DNA from: Isosphaera pallida ATCC 43644
Lineage (GTDB): Bacteria > Planctomycetota > Planctomycetia > Isosphaerales > Isosphaeraceae
DNA length: 64,000 nt
Assembly: GCF_000186345.1 (NCBI RefSeq)
Contig: NC_014962.1
Location: 2,504,450-2,568,449 of the forward strand
Direction of reading: 5' to 3'
Shown piece by piece: positions 10,667-19,339 of the stretch (its first letter is position 1; each line of letters begins with the position of its first letter). Both the position numbers and the translations under genes were made by a program. The notes below the pieces were generated by a model that worked only from the letters and a program-made list of their open reading frames with translations, was not told the DNA's origin and searched no databases.

Positions 10667-10821
10667 GTTACTTGATCCGACGCAGTCTCAGTGGACGGAG
10701 CAGTCTCGCCGGCGGTCTCCACCGGCTTACTGGCTTTCTTAGACGGCTTGCGTGGACGACACTTGCCGAAGCTGCCTCGGCTCAACTTGCCTCGAAATGT
10801 CCGTCGATCACCCTTACCCAT
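10663..10821 (-). CDS. THX-type 30S ribosomal protein family member
   Basis: A 52-residue basic protein starting at the ATG at 10821, with GAGGA five bases upstream. The opening MGKGDRRTFRGKLSRGSFGK is the hallmark of bacterial ribosomal protein bTHX, which binds 16S rRNA in the small-subunit head. The last about 20 residues (PVETAGETAPSTETAS) form an acidic, Ser/Thr-rich tail absent from Thermus THX. It overlaps the start of the FAD oxidoreductase gene by four bases, an odd operon partner. Confidence 0.8.
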   Translation of the reverse strand: MGKGDRRTFRGKLSRGSFGKCRPRKPSKKASKPVETAGETAPSTETASDQVT

Positions 10822-10951
10822 CTTGGTCCTCGAATCGTGTTGGTTGGAAAACAAACAGCATAACAGAAACACCACAACTCCACGCCATGCCGAGCGCGAC
10901 GCGACATAGCGGGATGGGTGCGGCCTGGACGCGATGGTGTTGGCCAGCCGG

Positions 10952-11275
10952 TTAGTGAACGGTGATGAGTTCGACTTCGAACAACAGGGTGGCGTTGGGA
11001 GGAATCACGCCGCCGACCCCACGCGCGCCGTAACCCTCCTCGGGCGGAATCGTCAGCTTGCGAATCCCACCGACCCTCATGCCAGCCACGCCAATGTCCC
11101 AGCCCTGGATCACCTGGCCGACTCCCAGATCGAACTGGAATGGTTGGCCCCGATCCCGCGACGAGTCGAACTTGGTTCCGTCGGTCAGGGTTCCTACGTA
11201 ATGCACCGAGACCCGCGCGCCGGCCTTGGCCTCCGCGCCCGAGCCGATTTGGACATCTTCAATGGTGGTGGGCAT
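10952..11275 (-). CDS. FKBP-type peptidyl-prolyl cis-trans isomerase
   Basis: A 107-residue single-domain FKBP. VSVHYVGTLTDGTKFDSS, FQFDLGVGQVIQGWDIGV, GMRVGGIRKLTIPPEEGYG and VIPPNATLLFEVEL cover the whole fold, including the aromatic and Asp residues of the proline pocket. No signal peptide is present, so it should act in the cytoplasm as a folding helper. It lies 130 bases upstream of the THX gene on the same strand and may be the first gene of that transcript. Confidence 0.93.
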   Translation of the reverse strand: MPTTIEDVQIGSGAEAKAGARVSVHYVGTLTDGTKFDSSRDRGQPFQFDLGVGQVIQGWDIGVAGMRVGGIRKLTIPPEEGYGARGVGGVIPPNATLLFEVELITVH

Positions 11276-11364
11276 GGGTCGCTCGATTCGTTGGCGTTGA
11301 GGTTTGGAAAAAGGGGAGAGCGTGTTCGTGTGGTGACAAGACGGGTACGGGAACGGCTCAGGGC

Positions 11365-11679
11365 TTAGTCCAGCACCACAGCAGTACCGGACACTGCGAC
11401 CATGAGGATACCGCCCTGAGCACCCAGAGTCTGGTAGGAGACCATGACGCCGACAATGGCGTTACCACCCAATTCGGCGGCCGCCTGTTCCAGTTCCGCG
11501 AATGCTTGTTGGCGCGCATCGCGGAACACTTTTTCATAGGAGCCAGAACGCCCACCAACCAGGTCGCGGAAGCTGGCGAAAAGGTCTTTGAAGAGATTTG
11601 CCCCCATAATCGCCTCGGCGTTGACCACACCCAGATAGCTCCGAATGCGTCGGCCCTCGATCTGATGGGTGGTGCTCAT
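11365..11679 (-). CDS. YbjQ/UPF0145 family protein
   Basis: A 104-residue protein from the ATG at 11679. It matches the YbjQ family, whose members start with a Thr-rich strand, [13 protein letters not shown], then [23 protein letters not shown] and end with [16 protein letters not shown]...VSGTAVVL. The fold is a small oligomer-forming domain; the function is unknown. Other starts are possible (11685, 11718), and none has a strong ribosome site. The upstream part of the gene overlaps the tail of the cytochrome c reading frame in another minus-strand frame by at least 145 bases. Confidence 0.85.
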   Translation of the reverse strand: MSTTHQIEGRRIRSYLGVVNAEAIMGANLFKDLFASFRDLVGGRSGSYEKVFRDARQQAFAELEQAAAELGGNAIVGVMVSYQTLGAQGGILMVAVSGTAVVLD

Positions 11680-12313
11680 CAACATGGTTTGGGTCGGGTG
11701 ACTGCTGTGGTAGCTCATGGCGCGGTACCGATGGGCTCGATGAGCTGGGATCGGAACCGTCGTTCGCATCCTGTTCCCCACGATGGGGATGTTCTTCGCC
11801 GGGGGAGTCGGCGATGGACAGCGGGGGTTGCCCTTCACGGAGGAAGTCGGGGATGGGCCGCCCGCCCAGATGGAGGACGTAAGCCGTCACGGCGCGGAGG
11901 GCTGACTCCTCTTCGAGACCTTGGAAGCCGGGCATCGCCGATCCGGCGGCCCCACGTTGGATCAGCGTCAACACGTCGCGCGGGTTATCGCCGTACTTCC
12001 AGGAAGCGGACGTGAAGTCACCGGGATGAGGACCGGCTAGAGCCCGGGCAGTTGGGCCATCACCTTGACCCGATTCGCCGTGGCAGCCCAGACAACGTTC
12101 CCGATAAACGGTAAAACCGCGCGCTAAAGTTGGATCGGTGGCAATGTCGGCCGGAGGTGGGGGGACCAGACGGCTGCTCAACAACCAATACGCCAAGCCA
12201 CCACCGGCGACGAGACCCAGCATTCCCAGAAAAATCCAACGCGAGGCGTCGGGGTCGATCCCGAAAGGCGTGGGGGGGGGATCAACTGATGAGTTGGCCG
12301 AGTAGTCGCTCAC
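11534..12313 (-). CDS. Membrane-anchored cytochrome c domain protein
   Basis: A 259-residue protein from a GTG at 12313 with GAGGGG about ten bases upstream. Residues about 25-45 form a single membrane anchor ([20 protein letters not shown]). The haem site CLGCH is at 74-78, and GSAMPGF, with the likely Met ligand, follows about 55 residues later, so residues 60-165 form a class I cytochrome c domain exposed to the periplasm. The last about 90 residues are polar, low in hydrophobics, and overlap ybjQ in another frame; they look less protein-like, so a frameshift or a shorter real gene is possible. Confidence 0.75.
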   Translation of the reverse strand: MSDYSANSSVDPPPTPFGIDPDASRWIFLGMLGLVAGGGLAYWLLSSRLVPPPPADIATDPTLARGFTVYRERCLGCHGESGQGDGPTARALAGPHPGDFTSASWKYGDNPRDVLTLIQRGAAGSAMPGFQGLEEESALRAVTAYVLHLGGRPIPDFLREGQPPLSIADSPGEEHPHRGEQDANDGSDPSSSSPSVPRHELPQQSPDPNHVDEHHPSDRGPTHSELSGCGQRRGDYGGKSLQRPFRQLPRPGWWAFWLL

Positions 12314-12422
12314 GACTGATGACCCCTCGACGGCACAGCGCGGCAAGCTCGCATGGAACGCTCTCGGATCAGCTCGAAATCACAGGAATAATCAGACCCC
12401 ACGCGACCAATCATCGGGAAAG

Positions 12423-12495
12423 TGGAGTGGAGGAGACTTGAACTCCCAACCTTCGCATTGCGAACGCGACGCTCTGCCAGTTGAGCTACCACCCC
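12423..12495 (-). tRNA. tRNA-Ala (anticodon CGC)
   Basis: A full cloverleaf of 73 nt folds on the minus strand: acceptor GGGGTGG/CCACTCC, D-stem GCTC/GAGC, anticodon stem TCGCG/TGCGA around loop TTCGCAA, and T-stem GGGAG/CTCCT with loop TTCAAGT. The anticodon CGC reads GCG. The G3-U70 wobble pair, the main identity element for alanyl-tRNA synthetase, is present. The discriminator is A, and the CCA end is not encoded (CTT follows). It probably serves the GC-rich codon usage of the genome. Confidence 0.95.
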
Positions 12496-12972
12496 ATCAA
12501 CTCGACGAACACCACGTCTCGACGGGATCGAAGTGGGTCGGCGAAGATCCCTAGACGGGATCGTAGGTTGCTGGTGCATCATAACCCAACCGCATTCTCA
12601 AAGCAAGCGGGTCGCGCGATTGGTTTTCGCATGGGGACGTTCGACGCCTGAAGAATAAACGCGACGTTCAATATGTTATTTTGGTTTTTCTGGTGGGCGT
12701 GGTTCTCCCGCGTGGCAAGATTCCCGTTCGGACGGCGAACTTGACCTTGAAGCCTGCGATTCGGCAAGATAGTCAGCGCAAAGTAACGACCTTGCGTATC
12801 GTCGAGTCATTCCGCTCCGCTGGTTGGATTGCCTTGGCCAAGCCCGATCTTGCGAAACGTCGGGTCGATTTCCTCCTGGCAGTTGAGTGGCTCACGTCGT
12901 TGGTCTCCCAACCGTACCCAACCCGCCCGGATCTCGCCGCTTCAACACTGCCCAAGGTGACGAAGCGCGGCT
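12496..12972. other. Intergenic region between tRNA-Ala and the TerC gene
   Basis: About 480 bases with no protein-like frame. Bases 12655-12700 are locally AT-rich (ATATGTTATTTTGGTTTTTC). It should hold the promoters of the tRNA (minus) and the TerC gene (plus). The yybP-ykoY manganese riboswitch, which often precedes terC genes, was looked for and its conserved sequence was not found. Confidence 0.4.
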
Positions 12973-14055
12973 GTGTGTTTCCCTCCTTCCCTGTTCTGCT
13001 CCAATCCCTTTCCCAAATCTGGGAGTTTCCCCGGCGTGGACGTGTTCGCGGCGGTCGCCCCGACGGCGGCCATCGAGTCAATTGCCGATTTCACCGTCAC
13101 CCATTGGCTGGCGGTCTTCGGCGCAATTGGTTCCCTTATCATCCTGGAAGGACTTCTTAGCGCCGACAATGCATTGGTGCTGGCCATTCTGGTTCGCCAC
13201 CTCCCCAAACATCAACGCACCAAGGCGTTGCGCTACGGGATCATCGGCGCGTTCGGATTTCGGTTCATTGCTGTAGCGCTGGCGGCCTACCTAGTCAAAT
13301 ATTGGTTCGTCGTTTTGATAGGTGGATGTTATCTGCTTTATTTGATGGGGCACCATTTTCTTCGTCGTGGGCATGACGAGGAGGGAACAGAAACCGACAT
13401 CGAAGTGGAGGAGGCCCAAACCTACGCTCGTAAAAACCAGGCGCGGGGGTTCTGGGGCACCGTGGTGGCGGTCGAACTCGCCGACATCGCCTTTTCGGTC
13501 GATTCCATCCTTGCCGCTCTTGGAGTGGCTGCCGGCCTGCCGCGCTACATTCAAAATGTGGAACTTGGACCATTCCAGCTTTGGTTTTGGGTGGTCTTTC
13601 TAGGTGGGGTGCTTGGCATCGTCACCATGCGGTTGGTGGCGGGCTACTTCATCCTCCTGTTGGAACGATTCTCGACCCTGGCGGAGGCGGCTTACCTTCT
13701 GGTGGGCTGGATCGGTCTGAAGCTGGTGGGGGTTTCGCTTCGCATGATGTTCCATCCGCCACGCAATCCACGCACCGGCGTCGTGAGCGAGCCGGCGGCC
13801 TGGACCCAATCCGTCCCCCAGATCCTCCGTGACTTCCCCTGGGAGATGAATCCGGCCGTGTTCTGGTCCGGGATGAGTTCCATCGTCATTGGCGCGTTCG
13901 TGTTGGGAATCGTTCGCAATCGCCGCCTGGCCCGTCTGGAAGCCGCCAAGAAGGTCCTTCAAGAGATTGAAACCGAAGCAACTCCCATCCCCGAACCGAT
14001 CGGCGTCGCGGGCGCAGCGTTGCCAAGAAGCGACACTCCAGACAAACTCGGTTGA
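12973..14055 (+). CDS. TerC family integral membrane protein
   Basis: The longest frame is 360 residues; GTG codons at 13036 and 13042 are alternative starts. The TerC signature is clear: SLIILEGLLSADNALVLAILVRHLP, GIIGAFGFRF and VAVELADIAFSVDSILAALGVA, the two acidic intramembrane motifs typical of the family, with at least seven hydrophobic helices. TerC-like proteins are linked to metal-ion (Mn2+) export or tellurite resistance; here the ligand is unknown. The last 45 residues are a charged cytoplasmic tail. It is monocistronic, convergent with the following orphan gene. Confidence 0.9.
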   Translation: MCFPPSLFCSNPFPKSGSFPGVDVFAAVAPTAAIESIADFTVTHWLAVFGAIGSLIILEGLLSADNALVLAILVRHLPKHQRTKALRYGIIGAFGFRFIAVALAAYLVKYWFVVLIGGCYLLYLMGHHFLRRGHDEEGTETDIEVEEAQTYARKNQARGFWGTVVAVELADIAFSVDSILAALGVAAGLPRYIQNVELGPFQLWFWVVFLGGVLGIVTMRLVAGYFILLLERFSTLAEAAYLLVGWIGLKLVGVSLRMMFHPPRNPRTGVVSEPAAWTQSVPQILRDFPWEMNPAVFWSGMSSIVIGAFVLGIVRNRRLARLEAAKKVLQEIETEATPIPEPIGVAGAALPRSDTPDKLG

Positions 14056-14068
14056 GACCCCAGAATCC

Positions 14069-14099
14069 TCCAGGGTTTGACGATAGCTCGAGCCCTGGA
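14069..14099. terminator. Hairpin between convergent genes
   Basis: TCCAGGGTTTGA (14069-14080) pairs with TCGAGCCCTGGA (14088-14099) through 12 positions, three of them G-U, closing a 7-base loop. It starts 14 bases after the TerC stop codon. No T-run follows, so termination strength is uncertain. Confidence 0.5.
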
Positions 14100-14189
14100 C
14101 GATCTCCCTAATCGGTTCCGATCTGAAGTGGCGAGGATGGAGACGCAACGTCGCCGGTGTCAACGCGGACTAGCCTGAAATCGCCTGGT

Positions 14190-14768
14190 TCAGGTGGAGG
14201 ACCGCGCCGCCTCGCGCCGAACGTCGCCGTCAATCCGGAGGTCCAGCAACGCCCACGTCGGCGTGGGCATGGTCCCGGGCGATTCCGACCATCGACCCGA
14301 CCGCTTGAGCGACTCAAACCCTACGGTGGGGGAGGGTGTGGCGGTGTCGGCCTCGCTGGAGGTCTCGTCGAGACCGATCACCGGCGCGACCGGAAACGAG
14401 GACTCCAACTCCTCCTCAGCCTGGAGGGCGCGACTCTCCGATCCCCACCGCGACCTTGCCGCCAAGGACCCGACTGGCCATGTCCGCGGCGGGATCGGTT
14501 GGCGGTGATCCTCCAACTCGGCCCGCAACCGCTTCAACGCTTCACGGGCCATCCCCAATACCCGCCCACGAAACACCGCCTGCTCCATCGCGTCCAGCAC
14601 CAACGGCTCCAACTCCCGCCGGATCGTTTCAGGCATCGCCCGCAAACGATCCCGCAATACCACTAACTCGGCCGGTACTCCCTCCTCCCGGCGTAGTGGT
14701 CGGCGCAAATCCCAAGACGTTTCCACGTCCCGGATGTCCTCTTCATCGTCAACGCGACCGTTCGTCAT
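14190..14768 (-). CDS. Hypothetical protein, no recognised domain
   Basis: A 192-residue protein with a strong ribosome site (AGGGGGAATTT before the ATG at 14768). The first 95 residues are charged and probably alpha-helical (LRDRLRAMPETIRRELEPLVLDAMEQAV...), and the rest is Ser/Pro/Glu-rich and likely disordered. There is no signal peptide or membrane segment. Nothing nearby suggests a role. The clean ribosome site and the helical composition argue that it is a real gene. Confidence 0.6.
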   Translation of the reverse strand: MTNGRVDDEEDIRDVETSWDLRRPLRREEGVPAELVVLRDRLRAMPETIRRELEPLVLDAMEQAVFRGRVLGMAREALKRLRAELEDHRQPIPPRTWPVGSLAARSRWGSESRALQAEEELESSFPVAPVIGLDETSSEADTATPSPTVGFESLKRSGRWSESPGTMPTPTWALLDLRIDGDVRREAARSST

Positions 14769-14808
14769 AAATTCCCCCTAGATTACCCAGACGCTCCATT
14801 ATAGCACC

Positions 14809-15294
14809 TCAACCTGGATAAGCACTCGGATTGGTCGGGTCTTTTGGAAGCGGAGGCGGCAGGATTTGGAATGGGGAAGGAGGGTCGGCGTTGAGCGGAC
14901 ACCTCAGCGTGGAATCGTCAACGGATCCGAGGAAGCGTTCATCGGCTACAAAGAGGCGTGGCTGGTTGGGTGTTCGACCACGTTGGAGCCAGTCCAGGTT
15001 TCGGCTGATGAGCAGTTCGGTCATGGTGTCGTGGTGGGTGTTCTTCATGGGGATTGACGCGGTCTCGAAGCCGTGACGCCGCGCCAGGTTCAAAACTTCG
15101 TCGCTTTGGTCGTAGGTCATGAGGAAATCGCCCGCGAACGGTTCGACCAGAACTGTCGGACGTGGCCTGAGGGAACGCAACCAAGTTCGAGTGTGGGGAA
15201 TGAGCCAGGTTTTCCCAGCAGGATAGCGAAACGGGCTGCGTTGTGGAACAGAGGCCACGTCGATGATTTGACAACGCGGGAATGGACTGCTCAT
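14809..15294 (-). pseudogene. Internally deleted DNA adenine methylase relic (D12 class)
   Basis: A 161-residue frame. Residues about 20-55 (SPFRYPAGKTWLIP...VLVEPFAG) are the SAM-binding N-terminus of a D12-class N6-adenine methyltransferase, with GK and EPFAG motifs. It then jumps directly to FLMTYDQSDEVLNLARRHGF and the C-terminal MKNTHHDTMTELLISRNLDWL of the same family. The middle, with the catalytic DPPY motif and target-recognition region, is missing, so it cannot be an active methylase. The reading frame is preserved across the deletion. The tail after residue 110 may be unrelated. No restriction enzyme is nearby. Confidence 0.7.
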
Positions 15295-15683
15295 TCCAAG
15301 CTTCCCCAGGATGGATTCAGCACGATGGGTTCAGAGCCGTTTTTGCCGAGTTTGCCTTGAAGTCAGTTGAGAACGTGTTCCAGCGTATTTTTCCTTCGGT
15401 ATGGTTGCATGAGGAGAAGCAATCAGGTGGGCGATCTTCGCTTCTTCACGAGCGTGGATTGTCATCGCGCTGGGGTTGGTTGTCGTTGACGATCGACTGG
15501 GGAAAGCCATATGATGCCATGCGGACTCCTCTCCCGAGGGTTGCCACGTTGCCCGGAGATGCCGGGTTCCACGGGCCGGCCTTTTGCGATTGGCGTCGGC
15601 TCGAAGGGAAACGGGATTCGATTCCGTCGCGTTTTGCGACACTCCGCGCCGCTCCGCCCCGGTTTTCGTGACGGACTCGACGG
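15295..15683. other. Intergenic region before rex
   Basis: About 390 bases, divergent between the methylase relic and rex. No protein-like frame. A Rex-type operator (TTGTGA-n6-TCACAA) was looked for and not seen. Confidence 0.4.
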
Positions 15684-16448
15684 ATGCCCACCTCACCGCG
15701 TCGCGGATTACGTTCGACTTCTTCGACGCCTGCCGTCCCGTCTGGCGATTCGACGGTGTCGCCTTCTGGCGTGGTCAAGCGGGTCGCCCCGTCATCGGGT
15801 ACTCCCGCGTCAGAGACAGCCCGGACCATCGCACCTCGCGCCGTGGTGGCCCGCGCGGGATTATATCTGCGTCAGTTGGACGCCTTCAAAGGGCAAGGTG
15901 TCCATACGGTTTCCAGCCGTCAACTGGGCGAGGCGCTGAACCTGGGGGACGCTCAGGTGCGCAAGGACCTGGCCTGGTTCGGCCAGTTTGGTCATCCCGG
16001 CGTCGGCTACGACGTGATTGATCTAGCGGAGTCGCTTCGGGCCGCGCTGGGGCTAGATCGGGTCTGGCCGGTGGCCTTGGTAGGGGTGGGCAATCTGGGC
16101 CGGGCGCTGTTGCGTGATCGTGGCTTCTCCCAGCGCGGTTTCCAAGTGGAATGCGTCTTCGACAAGGATCCTCGCCTGGTCGGTCAGCGTTGCGAGGGGT
16201 TTTTGGTCGAGCCGGTCGAGCGTCTGGCCGAGTTGCTCGCCGCTCGGCGGATCGTGTTGGTGGTGCTTTGCGTGCCAGCCGATCAGGCTCAAGCGGTGGC
16301 CCATCGGGCTGTCGAGGGGGGAGCCAAGGGCATCCTCAACTTCGCGCCGGTGGCCCTCAGTTTACCTCCAGGGGTCGATGTGGTGCCAGTTGATTTGAGC
16401 ATCCATTTGGAACGTTTGGCCTATCACGCCCATCACGCAGGCCGTTGA
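15684..16448 (+). CDS. rex: Redox-sensing transcriptional repressor Rex
   Basis: A protein of up to 254 residues; the first about 45 are a Ser/Pro/Thr-rich extension, so a later start is possible. Residues about 48-105 form the winged-helix DNA-binding domain (LYLRQLDAF, VSSRQLGEALNLGDAQVRKDLAWFGQFG). VALVGVGNLGRAL at 130-142 is the Rossmann NADH-binding motif, and LNFAPVALSLP near the C-terminus is the conserved segment of the dimer. Rex binds operators when NADH is low and represses fermentation and respiration genes. Its targets are not visible here. Confidence 0.93.
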   Translation: MPTSPRRGLRSTSSTPAVPSGDSTVSPSGVVKRVAPSSGTPASETARTIAPRAVVARAGLYLRQLDAFKGQGVHTVSSRQLGEALNLGDAQVRKDLAWFGQFGHPGVGYDVIDLAESLRAALGLDRVWPVALVGVGNLGRALLRDRGFSQRGFQVECVFDKDPRLVGQRCEGFLVEPVERLAELLAARRIVLVVLCVPADQAQAVAHRAVEGGAKGILNFAPVALSLPPGVDVVPVDLSIHLERLAYHAHHAGR

Positions 16449-16468
16449 GCCCTCGACGTGTTCCACTA

Positions 16469-16510
16469 CACAAGGAATATTGTATAAATCAATATTGTGG
16501 TATTTGTGAT
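16469..16510. terminator. AT-rich inverted repeat between rex and the permease
   Basis: AATATTG (16476-16482) and CAATATT (16490-16496) form a perfect 7-bp stem with a 7-base loop, flanked by outer CACAA and TTGTG. It starts about 25 bases after the rex stop and ends 25 bases before the permease stop. The AT content is far higher than the surroundings. A shared terminator is the simplest reading. Confidence 0.45.
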
Positions 16511-16520
16511 ACGGTGGCGT

Positions 16521-17930
16521 TCATCGGTTCACGAACACGAAGGCGACGGTTCCGGCCAGGAGGGTCGCCAAGGTCCAGAACGCGACCTCGGGCCGGTCCC
16601 GCACCGCGGCGATGGCCAAAGCGGCCGTCACAATTAGGAAGACCGCCGGGGTGACCGGGTAGCCCCAAGTCCGATAGGGACGGGGCAGGTGGGGGCGAGT
16701 CCTCCGCAACACATAAATCGCCGAGACGGACGACAGCGAGGCTAGTGCCAGACCGAGCGAAGCGTATTCCAGCACGGAGGCGAAGCGGGGAATCCAGTTG
16801 AGGGCCACTGCGAACAACGCCAGGCACAACGTTGCAGGAACCGGCGCGCCGTGTTGCGAGACCCGGGCGGCGAACCGGGGAAACATCCCCTCGCGGGCCA
16901 TCGCCACGATCACCCGCGGACCCGTCACGAGAAAGGCGCTGAGCATCGACAGCAACAACACCGCCACGAACAGCGCGAACCAGGTCGAGACCGGCGGACC
17001 GATCAAGCGAGCAACCGCCAACTCGGCGATGTTTTTGACCGCGTTGGGATTAGAGGACGCCAAGGTTTGAATCTCTTCCGCCGAGAAGGCGACAATATAA
17101 ACTAGATTGACGGCCACATAGAGGCTCAACACCGCCAGATTGCCCAACACGATCGCGCGGGGGAGGTTGCGTCCGGGATTCTTGACCTCCCCAGCCAGGT
17201 AACCGGCACTGTTCCAGCCCGCGTATCCATAGTTGATGTACAGGAGTGAGATCAACATAGCGCTCCACACCGACCCAGTGAGCTGGTCAGGGAGATCGTC
17301 CAGATGGGACCAATCGGCTTGGGGCGAAATGAGGCCGAAGACGACCATTGCCACCAACGCCCCCAAGGTGGCCAGGGTGGTGAGTCCCTGAAGGCGCGCT
17401 GAACCACGACGCCCCAGCAAATGAAAACCAGCCAGGCCGAGGATCAGTCCGGTGGCCAGGGCCCGCTCGGCCCACCAGTACTCCTTGGTCAGCGCCTCGG
17501 GCGCGACCAGTCCGCCGCCGGTCAACCAGTAGCTTGCGCTGGTTCGGGCGGTCACAGCAATCGGCGCACCAAAACCGATGAGGGCGGTGATCCAACCGGC
17601 CAGGAAGCCCGCCAAGCGGCCATACGCCTCGCGCACGAAAACGTAATCCCCGCCAATACGTGGCATCGCGGCGGCCAACTCGGCGTGGGTCAGCGCACCG
17701 CAGAGCATCGCCACCCCGCCCACAATCCAAAGCCAGAGCATCACCTGATTGCTGCCGACCGAGGCGATCGTGTAACCCGAGGTGGTTAGAATCCCGACCC
17801 CCACCATGCTGGCGGCGATGAAAAAAGCAGCGCTCATCGCGCCGAATTCCCGGCCCTCGGTCGCGTCCCTTTCGTCGGGTGGGGCGGGAGCGGGCCATGA
17901 GGAGGGCGAGTCGGGTTCGGATCGAGTCAT
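16521..17930 (-). CDS. APC superfamily amino-acid permease
   Basis: A 469-residue protein with about 12 membrane helices. AAFFIAASMVGVGILTTSGY is the first-helix motif of APC transporters, with the G-[IV]-G unwound segment that binds the amino-acid backbone. NYGYAGWNSAGYLAGEVKNPGRNLPRAI is the conserved helix 6 to loop segment. RTWGYPVTPAVFLI near the end also fits the family. The first 27 residues are a Pro/Asp-rich cytoplasmic tail. The substrate is not deducible. It is convergent with rex and divergent from nothing close. Confidence 0.88.
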   Translation of the reverse strand: MTRSEPDSPSSWPAPAPPDERDATEGREFGAMSAAFFIAASMVGVGILTTSGYTIASVGSNQVMLWLWIVGGVAMLCGALTHAELAAAMPRIGGDYVFVREAYGRLAGFLAGWITALIGFGAPIAVTARTSASYWLTGGGLVAPEALTKEYWWAERALATGLILGLAGFHLLGRRGSARLQGLTTLATLGALVAMVVFGLISPQADWSHLDDLPDQLTGSVWSAMLISLLYINYGYAGWNSAGYLAGEVKNPGRNLPRAIVLGNLAVLSLYVAVNLVYIVAFSAEEIQTLASSNPNAVKNIAELAVARLIGPPVSTWFALFVAVLLLSMLSAFLVTGPRVIVAMAREGMFPRFAARVSQHGAPVPATLCLALFAVALNWIPRFASVLEYASLGLALASLSSVSAIYVLRRTRPHLPRPYRTWGYPVTPAVFLIVTAALAIAAVRDRPEVAFWTLATLLAGTVAFVFVNR

Positions 17931-18094
17931 GGAGAACCTAGCTTCTGAAAACAGGACGGGGCGGGAGGGAAGGCAGCGCGGTCGATCACACGGACACGGT
18001 GGGTGACGAAATCAAACCCACGCCCAACGGCTGTTCCTCTGAGTATTCCCCACCCTCGTCCCTTTCGGGCCGTTGCCGACGGCGATGGTCATGG

Positions 18095-19339
18095 TCAGCT
18101 GGAACGAGGTCCGACCAGTTCGGGAGCGGACGAACCGTTGGAACGCAGAGAGTCGGCGTCGTTCTCGAAATCGGGGGGCGGGGGAACGTCCACTGGGCCA
18201 GGCGACACCGCGGGCGGACGCAACGCGGGAGTGGCAGTCGTGTTGGGTTGATCCACCGAGGCATTGGAATTGGTCCGGGGCACCCGGGGCGGCGGCACGC
18301 TAGCCGGTTGAACCTCCGGTTCGCGTAACGCGAAGTGGGCCCGAACCGTGGCGGCGACCTGACGCACCTCTTGGCTCGGGTCGTATTGTGCGGTCAATTC
18401 CAGAGGACGCAAGGCGCGTGGGTCGCCGGTTTGCCCCAACGCCCGGGCCGCAGCCTGGCGAACGTCGCTCTTTTTGTCGTTCTTCATCACGTCGATCAAC
18501 GCGGGGACCACGCGGGGATCGCCCGAGCGTCCCAAAGCCAGCGCTGCATCGCGGCGCTCGGTGGGGCCGCCGGTGAACACCCGATCTAACGCCCATTCCA
18601 GACGCGCTTGGGCCCGTTCCTTGGGCGAAAGCGGGGCAGCTTCCGGAACAGCCACCACGGGAGGGCCGGGCACCACAGGGACCGCCACCAGGGGCGGAGG
18701 CGGCGGCGGAGGGGGGGAGAAGAGCGAATCGGCCAACAACCCACCCATCAACCCCAGACCCAATGCCAGACCAAGTTCAGCGTTGGTCGCGCCTGGCGAA
18801 CGGGGCGAAATCACCACGGGCGGCACCATGCGCGGCGGCACAACCCCGACCGCCGACCGACTCAAGGCCACTCCGGATTGGACCCGCGGACCATGAAACT
18901 CACGCTCCACATTCAACGAGCGCTGGACACCCCCGGGCCCCCGGTCGATCTCCAACGACCGGGTGACGCCGCCCAAAGGCCGCTGGATGGTCAGTGAGCG
19001 ATCCAAACCTCCGGGACCGCGCTGGATTTCGAGCGCCCGCTGTCGCGTTCCCGCGGGACGATTGGATTCGAATTCGCGTGCCAGGACCCCCGGTCCGGCC
19101 AAGGTGGAACCGGAACGCTCCAAGGTTCGTCCGCGCGGTCCCTGGAGGCGAACCTCCGAATCGGTGCCCCGAACGCCTTGAGCCATCGCCGGGCACGTCA
19201 AATCCGGCGGGACGAGCAGGCCCCAGAGCATGGTCCAAACGCCAAAGCCGAGACAGATGGTTCTGGCGATTCGCCGCTGATTGGCCAAAGTGATGCGCAG
19301 CAACACCAACGAAACGGAAACAGAGGCGAGGCGTTTCAT
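18095..19339 (-). CDS. Secreted HEAT-repeat protein with a tandem RGPGG-type repeat
   Basis: A 414-residue protein from the ATG at 19339 (GGAG 9 bases upstream). A long basic N-terminus with a hydrophobic core (ICLGFGVWTMLWGLLV) should be a signal or anchor. Residues about 95-145 carry a 13-15-residue repeat with the pattern R(G/L)GG(L/V)xRSLxI. A glycine-rich hydrophobic stretch and a run of prolines follow at about 200-225. Residues about 250-340 hold HEAT repeats (RRDAALALGRSGDPRVVPALIDVM, RQAAARALGQTGDPRALRPL). The C-terminus is Pro-rich. The HEAT region likely mediates protein contacts; the function is unknown. Confidence 0.7.
   Translation of the reverse strand: MKRLASVSVSLVLLRITLANQRRIARTICLGFGVWTMLWGLLVPPDLTCPAMAQGVRGTDSEVRLQGPRGRTLERSGSTLAGPGVLAREFESNRPAGTRQRALEIQRGPGGLDRSLTIQRPLGGVTRSLEIDRGPGGVQRSLNVEREFHGPRVQSGVALSRSAVGVVPPRMVPPVVISPRSPGATNAELGLALGLGLMGGLLADSLFSPPPPPPPPLVAVPVVPGPPVVAVPEAAPLSPKERAQARLEWALDRVFTGGPTERRDAALALGRSGDPRVVPALIDVMKNDKKSDVRQAAARALGQTGDPRALRPLELTAQYDPSQEVRQVAATVRAHFALREPEVQPASVPPPRVPRTNSNASVDQPNTTATPALRPPAVSPGPVDVPPPPDFENDADSLRSNGSSAPELVGPRSS

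Noticed and set aside
12496..12972. yybP-ykoY riboswitch before the TerC gene
   Set aside because: The conserved GGGGAGUAG and CAACUU-type segments were searched by eye and not found.
16469..16510. CACAA...TTGTG considered as a Rex operator
   Set aside because: The half-sites point outward and the spacing does not match TTGTGA-n6-TCACAA; the position between two convergent gene ends suits a terminator better.
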